From: an uncultured Muribaculaceae bacterium
GTDB lineage: Bacteria > Bacteroidota > Bacteroidia > Bacteroidales > Muribaculaceae
Reading direction: 5' to 3'
Assembly: GCA_910584905.1 (NCBI GenBank)
Contig: CAJUCQ010000061.1
Span: 1 to 30,964, forward strand
Length of the DNA stretch: 30,964 nucleotides
The notes below the pieces were generated by a model. The model was given only the letters and a program-made list of their open reading frames with translations. It was not told the origin of the DNA and did not search any database. Made by a program: the position numbers and the translations under genes. Shown one piece after another: positions 23,034 through 30,892 of the stretch (the stretch's first letter is position 1; every line of letters starts with the position of its first letter).

Positions 23034-24302
23034 TCAAAGGTATTGTTCGCTCATACGGAAAGTGAATGATTTTCGTTTGAGAATAACCACAACCGCGAAG
23101 AGCAGGGTTAGGAAGAAGTTGAAAATAAAGGGGAAGTGATTGCTTTGAGTGTGGAAAATATGGCGTGCGCAGTCGATTATGAACGGGGTGACGGTGATTC
23201 CGATGTAGTTGACGGAGAGGACTATCGCAAGGGCGAGAGTGGATTTTCGTCCGTCGGTGACGGTGTATGTCGCTTTGTCGTAAATAATCGGCTGGAATAC
23301 GCCGTAGCCGAATCCCATGAGGAGCGCTGCGACGTAAAGGAGCCAATAGTCGCGCGCGAGGGCCATCAGGAGGAGTCCGCCGGCGATTGAAAGGGCGGCG
23401 AGGAGTGATGTCTGCCGCCTGAACACTTTAATGACCCAAGGGAGGAAGAATCCGGGGAGAAAGACTGCGAGGTAGAAGAGGGATGTGGCAGTGCCGGTGA
23501 CGCTACTGCTGAGGCGGTCTTCCTGAATGAGGAAGGGGAGGTAGTAGGATATGATGCAGACGGCGAATGTGGTGAAGGCATAGAGGCCTATGAGTCCGGC
23601 CATCCGACCGATAATGAATCCGCCCCGAACGGTGGCAGTGTCGGCCGGGGAGTCTTGTCCGGTGATGTCGAGGGCTTTCGGGGATGCGGCTCTGGGGGGC
23701 ATTGAGTTCATTTTCGCCGGGGCGACGGGGTTGTTGTTTCGGACGAAAATCATCAATGCGAGCGGGAGGGCGGGAATGAGGTAAACGAGGAAAGGCAAGT
23801 GCCAGTTTCCGCGGTTGAGCCATCCGACGACGAATGTTGCGACGACGAGGGCCATGTTTGATATTCCGCTTTTAATTCCGAGCTGCTGCATGCGGTATTT
23901 TCCGACGAAAGTGTCGGCGATAAGCCCTGCGGCGAGGGGGATGACGAGACCGCAACCGCAACCGAGGAGGCAACTGACGGCAATCAGCGCTACCATCGAG
24001 CGGGCGAAGAAGTAGAGGATGCCTGCGGCAAGATATATGGCGAGGCCAACGACAACGATCCGGACTTTGTCGCGTGACTCGGAGAGTTTTCCCGAGAAGA
24101 GGACAAAGGGAATAATGAGGAGATTGGGAAGGACCGTCAGGAGCTGAATCTCGAGGTCGGAGGCTGAGGGGAATATTTTGTCGAGGTTTCCGAGCATGGG
24201 GCTGACGGCCAGCCCGGGAAGGTTGACCACCAGCGAGACCGACCATATCGCCAGCAGGGCCGGCAATGTGATCGATCCTTTTCCGGTGGGTATTTTAATC
24301 AT
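23034..24302 (-). CDS. MFS transporter
   Basis: This is a 422-residue inner-membrane protein with twelve predicted helices in two halves. They are split by a cytoplasmic loop at about residues 195-225 (NNNPVAPAKMNSMPP). The motif A-like segment after helix 2 is GKLSESRDKVRI. GFGYGVFQPIIYDKATYTVTDGRKSTLAL lies in the second half and resembles DHA1-type exporters. There is no signature that fixes a substrate. It begins 13 nt after the antiporter stop and ends 6 nt before the porin start, so it belongs to the same transcript. Export of an amine or import of its precursor are both possible. Confidence 0.88.
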   Translation of the reverse strand: MIKIPTGKGSITLPALLAIWSVSLVVNLPGLAVSPMLGNLDKIFPSASDLEIQLLTVLPNLLIIPFVLFSGKLSESRDKVRIVVVGLAIYLAAGILYFFARSMVALIAVSCLLGCGCGLVIPLAAGLIADTFVGKYRMQQLGIKSGISNMALVVATFVVGWLNRGNWHLPFLVYLIPALPLALMIFVRNNNPVAPAKMNSMPPRAASPKALDITGQDSPADTATVRGGFIIGRMAGLIGLYAFTTFAVCIISYYLPFLIQEDRLSSSVTGTATSLFYLAVFLPGFFLPWVIKVFRRQTSLLAALSIAGGLLLMALARDYWLLYVAALLMGFGYGVFQPIIYDKATYTVTDGRKSTLALAIVLSVNYIGITVTPFIIDCARHIFHTQSNHFPFIFNFFLTLLFAVVVILKRKSFTFRMSEQYL

Positions 24303-24315
24303 CGCTCGAGGGTAT

Positions 24316-25965
24316 TTATCGTTTCAGGGAATCCGAGTTTTGAATGGCGGAGGCGTTTTCCTTATCGTATGCGGCCTGTATCTCCTGATCAGAGGGCTGA
24401 TAACCTTTCGGCCAGCGGGAGACTTCGGATGGCTTTCGGCCTTCAATCTGCCAATCGAAGGGATAGAATGAAGCACCGGGGTCGCGCCATGATTTTTTGC
24501 GCTTGGCGTAAACAATAAGGGGGATTGCGATGAATACCACGACGCCTATGATGAGTACACCGACGTAAACGACGGGGCTGCCGGTCTTGATCTGCGACGG
24601 GGGCACGAAGCTGAGGACGCCGGCGACGACTGCTCCGGCTACGCCTACTATCGTCACGAGCCATTTGCCGAATTCGCCTCCGGGGACTTTGAATCCGCGG
24701 GCCTTGTCAGGGGCCGTGCGGCGCAGGCGGACGAATGCGCAGTAGATTATCACAACCATTATGAGGTATATGATTGTGGACATCTGGCTAAGAATCTGGT
24801 ATGCGGATTCGACAGACGGGAGGAGTACGAGGACGAGCGAGAGGAGAGTCACGATTGCGGCCTGAACGTAGAGGATTGTGGTCTGGATGCCGTTTTTGTT
24901 TGTGTGTTGCAGGGTTTTGGGAAGGTATCCGGCTTTACCGACGGCGAGAATGCCGGTGGAAGGTCCGGCGATTACGACGCTGACTTGTCCGAGGACGCCG
25001 AATGTGATCAGGACGGCCATAATGTTTCCGAGCCAAGGCGCACCGATTGAAGCCCAAAGGTCGTCGTAAGCGACGAGGAGGCTTTGGAGGAGGTTGATTT
25101 TGCTTTCGGGGATGACGACACCGATAGCGAGAGTTCCGAGGATGAAAATAGCGAGGATGATGAGCGCGGCGATGAATACTGATTTAGGGAAGTTTTTCGA
25201 GGGGTTTTTCATCGCGGGCACCTGAACAGCCTGAATCTCCATTCCGGCATAAAAGAGGAATATGCTTGCGGCGAGGACTATGGTGCTGAAGTGAGAGAAA
25301 TCGGGCCAGAAAGAGTTGTGGAGGGGGAGGTAGACGGTTTTACCGAGAATGAGGTAAACGACGCCCATAACGATGAGGACGGCGGCGGGGATGATTGTGC
25401 CGCAGAGACCGCCGAGAGTGCTGAGTTTATTTGCGTACTTCATTCCACGGAATGTGTTGAATGTGCATATCCAATAGACACCGAGGACAATGAGGAGGGT
25501 GTAGAGGCGGTTAGCGGCGAGGTGCGCGTCGAAAGCTTCGGGCCAGAATACGTATGCGAGCGAAACGGCTCCGAACATCAGTACGGCGGGGAACCATATC
25601 ACGACCATCTGCCAGTCGAGGTACATACTGAGCCACCCGAGTCGAGTGCCGAATGCTTCGGAGACCCATCGGAATACGCCGCCGGAGTGGGTGTATGTAG
25701 AAGCGAGTTCGGCGCAAACGAGGGCGTAGGGGACGAGGAAGACGAGCGCGGCGAAAACGTAGTAGAAAATGGATGTGAATCCGAATTCGGCCTGCGAAGC
25801 GAGTCCACGCATGCTGACGATTGTGGTTACAATCATGATGGCCATTGCCATCATGGATATTTGCCTGACGCCGCCCTTCGGGTGGTTGTGGGGCGTGATT
25901 TCTTTTATAGCTCCATTAGCGGGGTCCTGCACGGGGGCTGACGGGGCGGTGTTTTCGGTAGCCAT
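24316..25965 (-). CDS. APC-family amino acid antiporter, glutamate/GABA-antiporter type
   Basis: This is a 549-residue inner-membrane protein with about twelve helices. I chose the ATG at 25965 (MATENTAPSAPV); an upstream TTG at 25992 is in frame but starts in the preceding hairpin's flank. The helix 1 region has the APC-type break (MAIMIVTTIVSMRGLASQAEFG). Helix 6 carries FYAGMEIQAVQVPAMKNPSKNFPKS. FVPPSQI near residue 460 matches the corresponding FxPP segment of GadC-type antiporters. A hydrophilic tail of about 65 residues (WRDPGASFYPFDWQIEGRKP to the end) recalls the GadC C-plug. This class exchanges an amino acid for its decarboxylation product. Its neighbour is a PSD-like decarboxylase. 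Substrate is not known. Confidence 0.86.
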   Translation of the reverse strand: MATENTAPSAPVQDPANGAIKEITPHNHPKGGVRQISMMAMAIMIVTTIVSMRGLASQAEFGFTSIFYYVFAALVFLVPYALVCAELASTYTHSGGVFRWVSEAFGTRLGWLSMYLDWQMVVIWFPAVLMFGAVSLAYVFWPEAFDAHLAANRLYTLLIVLGVYWICTFNTFRGMKYANKLSTLGGLCGTIIPAAVLIVMGVVYLILGKTVYLPLHNSFWPDFSHFSTIVLAASIFLFYAGMEIQAVQVPAMKNPSKNFPKSVFIAALIILAIFILGTLAIGVVIPESKINLLQSLLVAYDDLWASIGAPWLGNIMAVLITFGVLGQVSVVIAGPSTGILAVGKAGYLPKTLQHTNKNGIQTTILYVQAAIVTLLSLVLVLLPSVESAYQILSQMSTIIYLIMVVIIYCAFVRLRRTAPDKARGFKVPGGEFGKWLVTIVGVAGAVVAGVLSFVPPSQIKTGSPVVYVGVLIIGVVVFIAIPLIVYAKRKKSWRDPGASFYPFDWQIEGRKPSEVSRWPKGYQPSDQEIQAAYDKENASAIQNSDSLKR

Positions 25966-25999
25966 AGCGGTGTTGAATTTTGGGTTATACAAATGTCAA

Positions 26000-26036
26000 G
26001 GGGCCGATTCCGGTGGATAAAACCGGCGTCGGCCCC
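26000..26036 (-). terminator. Strong hairpin between decarboxylase and antiporter genes (A)
   Basis: GGGGCCGA, TT, CCGGT pairs with ACCGG, CG, TCGGCCCC around a 7-nt loop. On the minus strand it is followed by TTGACATTTG, a poor T-tract. With only about 35 nt to the antiporter ATG there is little room for a new promoter. Partial termination or an RNA-stability stem is more likely than a full stop. Confidence 0.55.
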
Positions 26037-26053
26037 CGGATGCAGGATTTTAT

Positions 26054-26096
26054 GCACGTCGCGGAGGCGTTGCCAAAGAGTCTCCGCGAGGGGTGC
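26054..26096 (-). terminator. Second hairpin in the same intercistronic spacer (B)
   Basis: TCGCGGAG (26059-26066) and CTCCGCGA (26082-26089) are perfect arms, with outer GCAC/GTGC pairing. It begins 25 nt after the decarboxylase stop. Together with hairpin A it makes a tandem structure in the 156-nt spacer. Confidence 0.5.
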
Positions 26097-26121
26097 GTTT
26101 TCCGCTTGTGCGTGGTTTGAA

Positions 26122-27279
26122 TCAGCGTGCGGGATATACGACGGGATAGGCTTCGGCGAGCTTTGTGCCGACTTTGTAGTGTATGCCGGGCTGAGCGGTG
26201 AAGCTGACGTTGCTGGACGCTTCGAATACCATGACGATATCGGAACCGCCGAACTGGAAGTATGATATTTCTTCGCCTTTGTGGAGGACTTTACCGACCT
26301 CGGCGGTGAGGACGACGGATGAAACCTGAGCCATGCCCATCGGGAGGACAGCGACGAGTCCGATGGGGCTGTCGATGACGATGAGTCCGCGGCACTGCAT
26401 GAATTCGTAGCCGGGGCTGTCGGGGGCGTCGAGGTGGCGAATCATCTTGACGTGGTTGCGCCCGTCGGGGACAGCTTCGTCTTTGTCGGCGACGACTTCG
26501 AGGTAGACTGTGCCCTGAATGAAGCGTGATTCAAGGACGCGTCCGGCGACGGGAGCGTGCTGGCGGTGGTAGTCGGTGGTGTTAAGGAATGCGTGCATCC
26601 ACTGTCCGCCGTTGAAACGGTCTTTGTAGGGGCAGTCGGCGAGGAGTTCCTGAATCTTCCATCGTATGCCCTTGATGTCGACTTCGGAGTTTTCGCTGAC
26701 TTCCCATTGTCCGCCGAATGTCGAGTCGGCCGGGGATGTGATTATGCGGCTGTCGTCGATGGCTGCGATTGGGTGAGTGCCGGGTTTGAAGTGGCGGGCG
26801 AAGAATTCGTTGAAGGTCTTCCATCCGCCGTGAGGCTGGATGTAGGAGTCCATGTTGTATGCGGGGGAGTCGTAGTATGACTGCACGGCCTCGGGGGTAA
26901 GGGATTCGGGGCGGTCCATCCATTTTCCGAATTCCTGAATGTATCTGCGCATCCAGAGGGAAAGGGGCGTGAGGGGTTCGGCGGGGTCATGGGGCATGAC
27001 GGCGTTCTGAAGGCTCTTCACGGGTTCTTGATCGAGGATGAAGTAGAAGAGGCATACGTGTTTATAGACAATCTTGCCGGGCTGGTTTTCGACGGGGACC
27101 CATGTGAGCTGTGCGTCGAGCCAGTTGTAGTAGTCTTCGAGGGAGTTGAGTTCGTCCATCTCGACTGCGTCGTAGGACTTGGCTTTTTCAAAAGCCTGCT
27201 GAAATTTATCTTGCCAACCGTTTTTCTGAATCATGTCGAGGAGTTCCTGCACAATCGGTTGGTGGGTAGTCGTAGCCAT
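26122..27279 (-). CDS. PSD-family pyruvoyl-dependent decarboxylase with N-terminal PSDC domain (probable amino acid decarboxylase)
   Basis: This is a 385-residue protein with no signal peptide or membrane helix. Residues about 45-150 match the PSDC-associated domain (YNWLDAQLTWVPVENQ, FYFILDQEPVKSLQN, PLTPLSLWM). Residues about 150-385 are the phosphatidylserine-decarboxylase catalytic domain: FNEFFARHFKPGTHPIA, SPADS with Asp185, DYHRQHAPV with His238 and His241, and the self-cleavage site FGG-S346-D. Cleavage before Ser346 would give a 40-residue alpha chain with an N-terminal pyruvoyl group. Classical bacterial Psd is shorter and membrane-associated. The PSDC+PSD architecture is that of the fungal tryptophan decarboxylase PsiD, so a free amino acid is a likelier substrate than a phospholipid. 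The adjacent GadC-type antiporter supports this. The specific substrate cannot be read from sequence. Confidence 0.85.
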   Translation of the reverse strand: MATTTHQPIVQELLDMIQKNGWQDKFQQAFEKAKSYDAVEMDELNSLEDYYNWLDAQLTWVPVENQPGKIVYKHVCLFYFILDQEPVKSLQNAVMPHDPAEPLTPLSLWMRRYIQEFGKWMDRPESLTPEAVQSYYDSPAYNMDSYIQPHGGWKTFNEFFARHFKPGTHPIAAIDDSRIITSPADSTFGGQWEVSENSEVDIKGIRWKIQELLADCPYKDRFNGGQWMHAFLNTTDYHRQHAPVAGRVLESRFIQGTVYLEVVADKDEAVPDGRNHVKMIRHLDAPDSPGYEFMQCRGLIVIDSPIGLVAVLPMGMAQVSSVVLTAEVGKVLHKGEEISYFQFGGSDIVMVFEASSNVSFTAQPGIHYKVGTKLAEAYPVVYPAR

Positions 27280-27335
27280 CGTGTGTGTTTTTTTTTAGTT
27301 GAAGGAATATATCCGCAGCGACGGGCGCCGCTGTT

Positions 27336-27347
27336 TCAGACGTCTGA
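27336..27347. promoter_or_regulatory. 12-bp palindrome upstream of the decarboxylase gene
   Basis: TCAGACGTCTGA is a perfect palindrome 57 nt upstream of the decarboxylase ATG, flanked by CGGGCG/CGCCCG. It is a candidate operator or leader hairpin. Function is unknown. Confidence 0.35.
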
Positions 27348-27405
27348 GAGTAAAACGCCCGCGGGTTGTAATGGTTTGAGGGAGGCGGGTGTTTAACTTA
27401 ACATT

Positions 27406-27419
27406 TTAACCAAGGTTAA
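27406..27419. promoter_or_regulatory. Inverted repeat overlapping a degenerate leftward -7 element
   Basis: TTAACCAAGGTTAA is an inverted repeat with a 2-nt centre. It overlaps TAACCTTG on the minus strand (27418 to 27411), one mismatch from TAnnTTTG. It is the best promoter candidate I find for the decarboxylase operon and could be repressed or activated at the repeat. No -33 TTTG is visible. Confidence 0.35.
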
Positions 27420-27443
27420 CCCCTGCGCTATGATTTTGTAATT

Positions 27444-27490
27444 AAAAAAACTCCGGGATGCGCTCGATGTGAGTGCGTCCCGGAGTTTTT
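27444..27490 (-). terminator. Intrinsic terminator after guaA
   Basis: CTCCGGGATGCGCTC and GAGTGCGTCCCGGAG form a near-perfect 15-bp stem with a 5-nt loop. It is bounded by an A-run (27444-27450) and a T-run (27486-27490). On the minus strand it ends in a U-tract, as expected for guaA. Confidence 0.85.
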
Positions 27491-27519
27491 AACGGTTTTT
27501 GCGGCTCGGTGGCGGGGGG

Positions 27520-29046
27520 TTATTCCCACTCGATTGTTGCCGGCGGTTTTGAGGAGATGTCGTAGCAGACGCGGTTGACGCCGCGGACTTTGCGGATGAT
27601 TTCGTTGCTGACGCCGGCGAGAAATTCGTAGGGGAGGTGCGCCCAGTCGGCGGTCATAGCGTCGGTGGAGGTGACAGCACGGAGGGCAACGGCGCGTTCG
27701 TAGGTCCGTTCGTCGCCCATTACGCCTACGCTTTGGACGGGCAGGAGGATTACGCCAGCCTGCCATACTTTGTCGTAGAGGCCGCTGTCGCGGAGTCCTT
27801 GGATGAATATGTGGTCGGCTTCCTGAAGGATGCGGACTTTTTCGGGAGTGATATCGCCGAGGATGCGTACTGCGAGTCCGGGGCCGGGGAAGGGGTGGCG
27901 GGAGATGAGGTGTTCGGGCATGCCGAGGGCGCGGCCGACGGCTCGGACTTCGTCTTTGAAGAGGAGGCGTAGGGGTTCGCAAAGGCGGAGGTTCATTTTT
28001 TCGGGGAGTCCGCCGACGTTGTGGTGGCTTTTGATGACTGTACCGGTGATAGAGAGGGATTCGATGCAGTCGGGATATATGGTTCCTTGGGCGAGCCAGC
28101 GGACGTCTTCGATTTTATGCGCTTCTTCGTCGAACACTTTAATGAAGTCGGCGCCTATAATCTTGCGTTTTTTTTCGGGGTCGGTCACACCTTCGAGGTC
28201 TTTGAAGAAGCGGGCCGAGGCGTCGACGCCGACGACGTTGAGGCCGAGGCATTCGTAGTCGCGGAGGACGGATGTGAATTCGTCTTTACGGAGCATTCCG
28301 TGGTCGACGAAAATGCAGGTGAGGCGTGAGCCGATGGCGCGGTTGAGGAGTACGGCGGCAACTGAAGAGTCGACGCCTCCGCTGAGGCCGAGGACCACTT
28401 TGTCGTTGCCGAGCTGACGGCGGAGTTCGTCGACGGTCGAGTCGATGAAGCTTTCGGCGCTCCACGTGCAATGTGCGCCGCAGATTGAGACGGCGAAGTT
28501 ACGGAGGAGGTCCATGCCGCAGGTGCTGTGGAATACTTCGGGGTGGAACTGCACGCCCCACATGCGGCGGGTTGTCGAGCGGAATGCGGCGAAGCGGACT
28601 TCGGGGGTTGAAGCGAGGACTTTGAAGTCGTCGGGGAGTGCGGTGATTGTGTCGCCGTGGCTCATCCAGACCTGAGCACCGGCGTCTATGCCTTTGAAGA
28701 GGAGGTCGTCGGAATCGACTTCGGCGAGGCATGCGCGGCCGTATTCACGAGTTGGGGCGGGCTCGACGTTTCCGCCGAGGGTGTAGGCCATGAGCTGGGC
28801 GCCGTAGCATATGCCGAGCAGGGGGTATGCAGCGGCAAGGCGGGTGATGTCGACGCGGAATGCGTCTTTGTCGTAAACGCTCAGCGGGCTTCCGGAGAGG
28901 ATTACGCCGATGATGCCTTCTTCGTCGCCGAAGGGGAATTTGTTGTAGGGGATAATCTCGCAGTAGATGTTCAGTTCGCGGACGCGCCGGGCTATGAGCT
29001 GGGTTGTCTGGGATCCGAAATCCAAGATTATGATTTTTTCCTGCAT
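27520..29046 (-). CDS. guaA: GMP synthase (glutamine-hydrolysing)
   Basis: This is a 508-residue enzyme that converts XMP to GMP using ATP and glutamine. The N-terminal class I glutamine amidotransferase domain has nucleophile Cys80 (LGICYGAQ) and His168/Glu170 (VQFHPE). The ATP-pyrophosphatase domain has the P-loop SGGVDSS at residues 222-228. The C-terminal dimerisation domain ends in the conserved IEWE. The length and all motifs are normal. It is transcribed alone from a promoter at 29085-29092 to the terminator at 27444-27490. No purine riboswitch was recognised in the short leader. Confidence 0.97.
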   Translation of the reverse strand: MQEKIIILDFGSQTTQLIARRVRELNIYCEIIPYNKFPFGDEEGIIGVILSGSPLSVYDKDAFRVDITRLAAAYPLLGICYGAQLMAYTLGGNVEPAPTREYGRACLAEVDSDDLLFKGIDAGAQVWMSHGDTITALPDDFKVLASTPEVRFAAFRSTTRRMWGVQFHPEVFHSTCGMDLLRNFAVSICGAHCTWSAESFIDSTVDELRRQLGNDKVVLGLSGGVDSSVAAVLLNRAIGSRLTCIFVDHGMLRKDEFTSVLRDYECLGLNVVGVDASARFFKDLEGVTDPEKKRKIIGADFIKVFDEEAHKIEDVRWLAQGTIYPDCIESLSITGTVIKSHHNVGGLPEKMNLRLCEPLRLLFKDEVRAVGRALGMPEHLISRHPFPGPGLAVRILGDITPEKVRILQEADHIFIQGLRDSGLYDKVWQAGVILLPVQSVGVMGDERTYERAVALRAVTSTDAMTADWAHLPYEFLAGVSNEIIRKVRGVNRVCYDISSKPPATIEWE

Positions 29047-29084
29047 ATAATATAAGTGATGAGTGGAATTAGTCTGAATGTCTG

Positions 29085-29092
29085 CAAAGTTA
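29085..29092 (-). promoter_or_regulatory. guaA -7 promoter element
   Basis: CAAAGTTA on the plus strand is TAACTTTG on the minus strand, 38 nt upstream of the guaA ATG. The -33 partner is not obvious. Confidence 0.65.
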
Positions 29093-29146
29093 CTAAATAT
29101 TTCGCTATTTAGGAGGGCGCGGCGGGGAAATGTGGTGTTTTTTTCT

Positions 29147-29154
29147 TAATTTTG
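29147..29154 (+). promoter_or_regulatory. -7 element for the DUF4421-like gene
   Basis: TAATTTTG followed by CAG, 37 nt before the ATG at 29192. It is divergent from the guaA promoter 54 nt away. Confidence 0.65.
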
Positions 29155-29191
29155 CAGTCGAATCACATTATCGACAGGTACAATATAAAGG

Positions 29192-30235
29192 ATGAGAGGT
29201 CGGTTACGAATATTATTACTAAGTATCATCATGCTCTTTGCCGGGATGCAAGAGAGCGGCGCTGTGTCTTTCGCGCTCGATTCGATTGCGGAATGGGGAA
29301 AGTTTCCCCGGTTCTGCATCGGTGTTTACCGTTGGGGGGATAAGTTTTTCAATACGTATGATTCGACGTATGTGAAGGGTACGGGGTATAAGTTCAACGG
29401 CAAGATAACAGCCGATTCGTGGATGGATGTCTATAACTTCCGCATTCCGGGAGGGAACAGTATCTATATGAATTCGGATGCGTCGACGTCGATGGGTCTT
29501 TATCTGACGTATCTTGCCGTGTCGGTTGGTTATGATATAAATTTCAGCAAGTTGTTCGGGGGTCCGGACCGTTCGCGCCAGCGTTTTCGCTTCGGGTTCA
29601 ACTGCGCGTTATTTTCGGCGGAGGCTTATATGTCGAAAAATGACGTAGGGGCAAAAATGACAAAGTTCGGGGACTACAATCCGAATCTGCCGTTTAACGG
29701 CATCAATAACGAGAGCTGGGGGCTGGACGCATATTATTTTTTCAATAACAAGCGTTATTCGGAGGCTGCGGCTTTCAATTACAGCAAGATTCAGCAACGG
29801 AGTCAGGGCTCGTGGTGCGCGGGTTTTTCGATTTATTCGCAAAAGCTTGACTTTGATTTTTCGAGTTTGCCTCAGTTTATGCTCGAGCAGTTGCCGGATT
29901 GGTGGAACGGTTATCGCTACAAGGTTGATACGAGCAATTATGCGATACGGTTCGGGTACGGCTACAATTGGGTTTTTCACCGGGGATGGCTACTCGGGGT
30001 TAGCGAGACACCTATCGTTGGGTTGCGCAAGGGTTATCTCAATGATGAATACCGAAAGTATTCGATGTCGCTTTACAATCGGTTCAAGCTGTCGGTTGTG
30101 TGGAATCACGACCGGTGGTTTGCGGGAGTAACGACGCGTTTTGACGCGGCTATCATCACAGACAAGCAGACGTTCTATGCGGGCGGGGTGCTTTCGGGTG
30201 AAGCCGCAGTGGGTTATCGGTTCAACTTGTGGTGA
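29192..30235 (+). CDS. DUF4421-like predicted outer-membrane beta-barrel protein
   Basis: This is a 347-residue protein with a signal peptide (RLRILLLSIIMLFAG, cleavage near residue 24). The N-terminal mature segment, RWGDKFFNTYDSTYVKGTGYKFNGK, matches what I know of the DUF4421 family in Bacteroidales. The rest alternates aromatic and polar residues in strand-length runs (YLTYLAVSVGYDINF, RFRFGFNCALFSAEAY, YAIRFGYGYNWVFH). It ends VGYRFNLW, a C-terminal aromatic consistent with barrel insertion. The function of the family is unknown. It is preceded by its own promoter and followed by the rplS promoter, so it is probably monocistronic. Confidence 0.72.
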   Translation: MRGRLRILLLSIIMLFAGMQESGAVSFALDSIAEWGKFPRFCIGVYRWGDKFFNTYDSTYVKGTGYKFNGKITADSWMDVYNFRIPGGNSIYMNSDASTSMGLYLTYLAVSVGYDINFSKLFGGPDRSRQRFRFGFNCALFSAEAYMSKNDVGAKMTKFGDYNPNLPFNGINNESWGLDAYYFFNNKRYSEAAAFNYSKIQQRSQGSWCAGFSIYSQKLDFDFSSLPQFMLEQLPDWWNGYRYKVDTSNYAIRFGYGYNWVFHRGWLLGVSETPIVGLRKGYLNDEYRKYSMSLYNRFKLSVVWNHDRWFAGVTTRFDAAIITDKQTFYAGGVLSGEAAVGYRFNLW

Positions 30236-30241
30236 AAATAT

Positions 30242-30272
30242 TTTGCCGGGTCAAAAAAAAGCAGTAACTTTG
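30242..30272 (+). promoter_or_regulatory. rplS promoter (-33 TTTG / -7 TAACTTTG)
   Basis: TTTG at 30242-30245 and TAACTTTG at 30265-30272 are separated by 19 nt, a consensus Bacteroidetes promoter. The leader to the ATG at 30355 would be about 75 nt. Confidence 0.8.
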
Positions 30273-30354
30273 CGGCCGAAAAGCGTAACCTCTGGCAGGA
30301 CGTGCAGCCTGCGAATGTTGCGGAGTGTTAACAAATAAACTCACAGACAAGAAA

Positions 30355-30708
30355 ATGGATCTGATTAAAATTGCCGAAGAGGCATTTGCCACGGGCAAAC
30401 AGCACCCCGAATTCGGCCCCGGCGACACCATCACCGTAGCTTACCGAATCAAAGAAGGCAACAAAGAGCGTATCCAGCAGTACCGCGGCGTTGTAATCCG
30501 CATCAGCGGCGAAGGCAACAAGAAGCGCTTCACCGTCCGCAAGATGAGCGACAATATCGGTGTAGAACGTATCTTCCCCATCGAATCGCCCTTCATCGAT
30601 TCCATCACCATCAACAAGTACGGTAAGGTGCGTCGCGCCAAGCTCTACTACCTCCGCGCCCTCACGGGCAAGAAGGCCCGCATCAAAGAACGCCGCGTGA
30701 AGAAGTAA
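30355..30708 (+). CDS. rplS: 50S ribosomal protein L19
   Basis: This is a 117-residue ribosomal protein located at the 30S-50S interface. The start is the ATG at 30355 (MDLIKIAEEAFA), which gives the usual family length. An in-frame codon 10 positions upstream would add an unrelated MLTNKLTDKK extension. Signature stretches are FGPGDTITVAYRIKEGNKERIQQYRGVVI, FTVRKMSDNIGVERIFP and AKLYYLRALTGKKARIKER. C-ending codons dominate, as expected for a highly expressed gene. It has its own promoter and terminator; rpsP, rimM and trmD are not adjacent. Confidence 0.97.
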   Translation: MDLIKIAEEAFATGKQHPEFGPGDTITVAYRIKEGNKERIQQYRGVVIRISGEGNKKRFTVRKMSDNIGVERIFPIESPFIDSITINKYGKVRRAKLYYLRALTGKKARIKERRVKK

Positions 30709-30758
30709 TATCTTCGCATTCCGGCTTCTGCGACATCGCAAAGAGCACGAATCCATTG

Positions 30759-30798
30759 TCCTCCCACAACCTTATAAAGGTGTCGGGAGGATTTTTTT
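30759..30798 (+). terminator. Intrinsic terminator after rplS
   Basis: TCCTCCC-CA-CCTT pairs with AAGG-TG-GGGAGGA around a short ATA loop and is followed by a run of seven T (30792-30798). This is a clear rho-independent terminator 50 nt after the stop. Confidence 0.85.
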
Positions 30799-30817
30799 GA
30801 AAATTTCTTGGGATTTA

Positions 30818-30849
30818 TTTGCATAGTTCAAAAATATGTGCTAATTTTG
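30818..30849 (+). promoter_or_regulatory. Promoter for tRNA-Asn (-33 TTTG / -7 TAATTTTG)
   Basis: TTTG at 30818-30821 and TAATTTTG at 30842-30849 are separated by 20 nt. Transcription would begin about 37 nt before the tRNA. Confidence 0.75.
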
Positions 30850-30892
30850 CATCGCAAAAGCCGGAAAGGCCGATGCAAGCATAAAAATAACT

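Noticed and set aside
26122..27279. Annotation as ordinary phosphatidylserine decarboxylase of lipid synthesis
   Set aside because: The N-terminal PSDC domain, the lack of a membrane segment, the GGSD cleavage site and the antiporter neighbour fit an amino acid decarboxylase better. Lipid activity is not excluded.
29047..29084. Purine riboswitch upstream of guaA
   Set aside because: The leader is only about 30-40 nt and has no aptamer-like stems.
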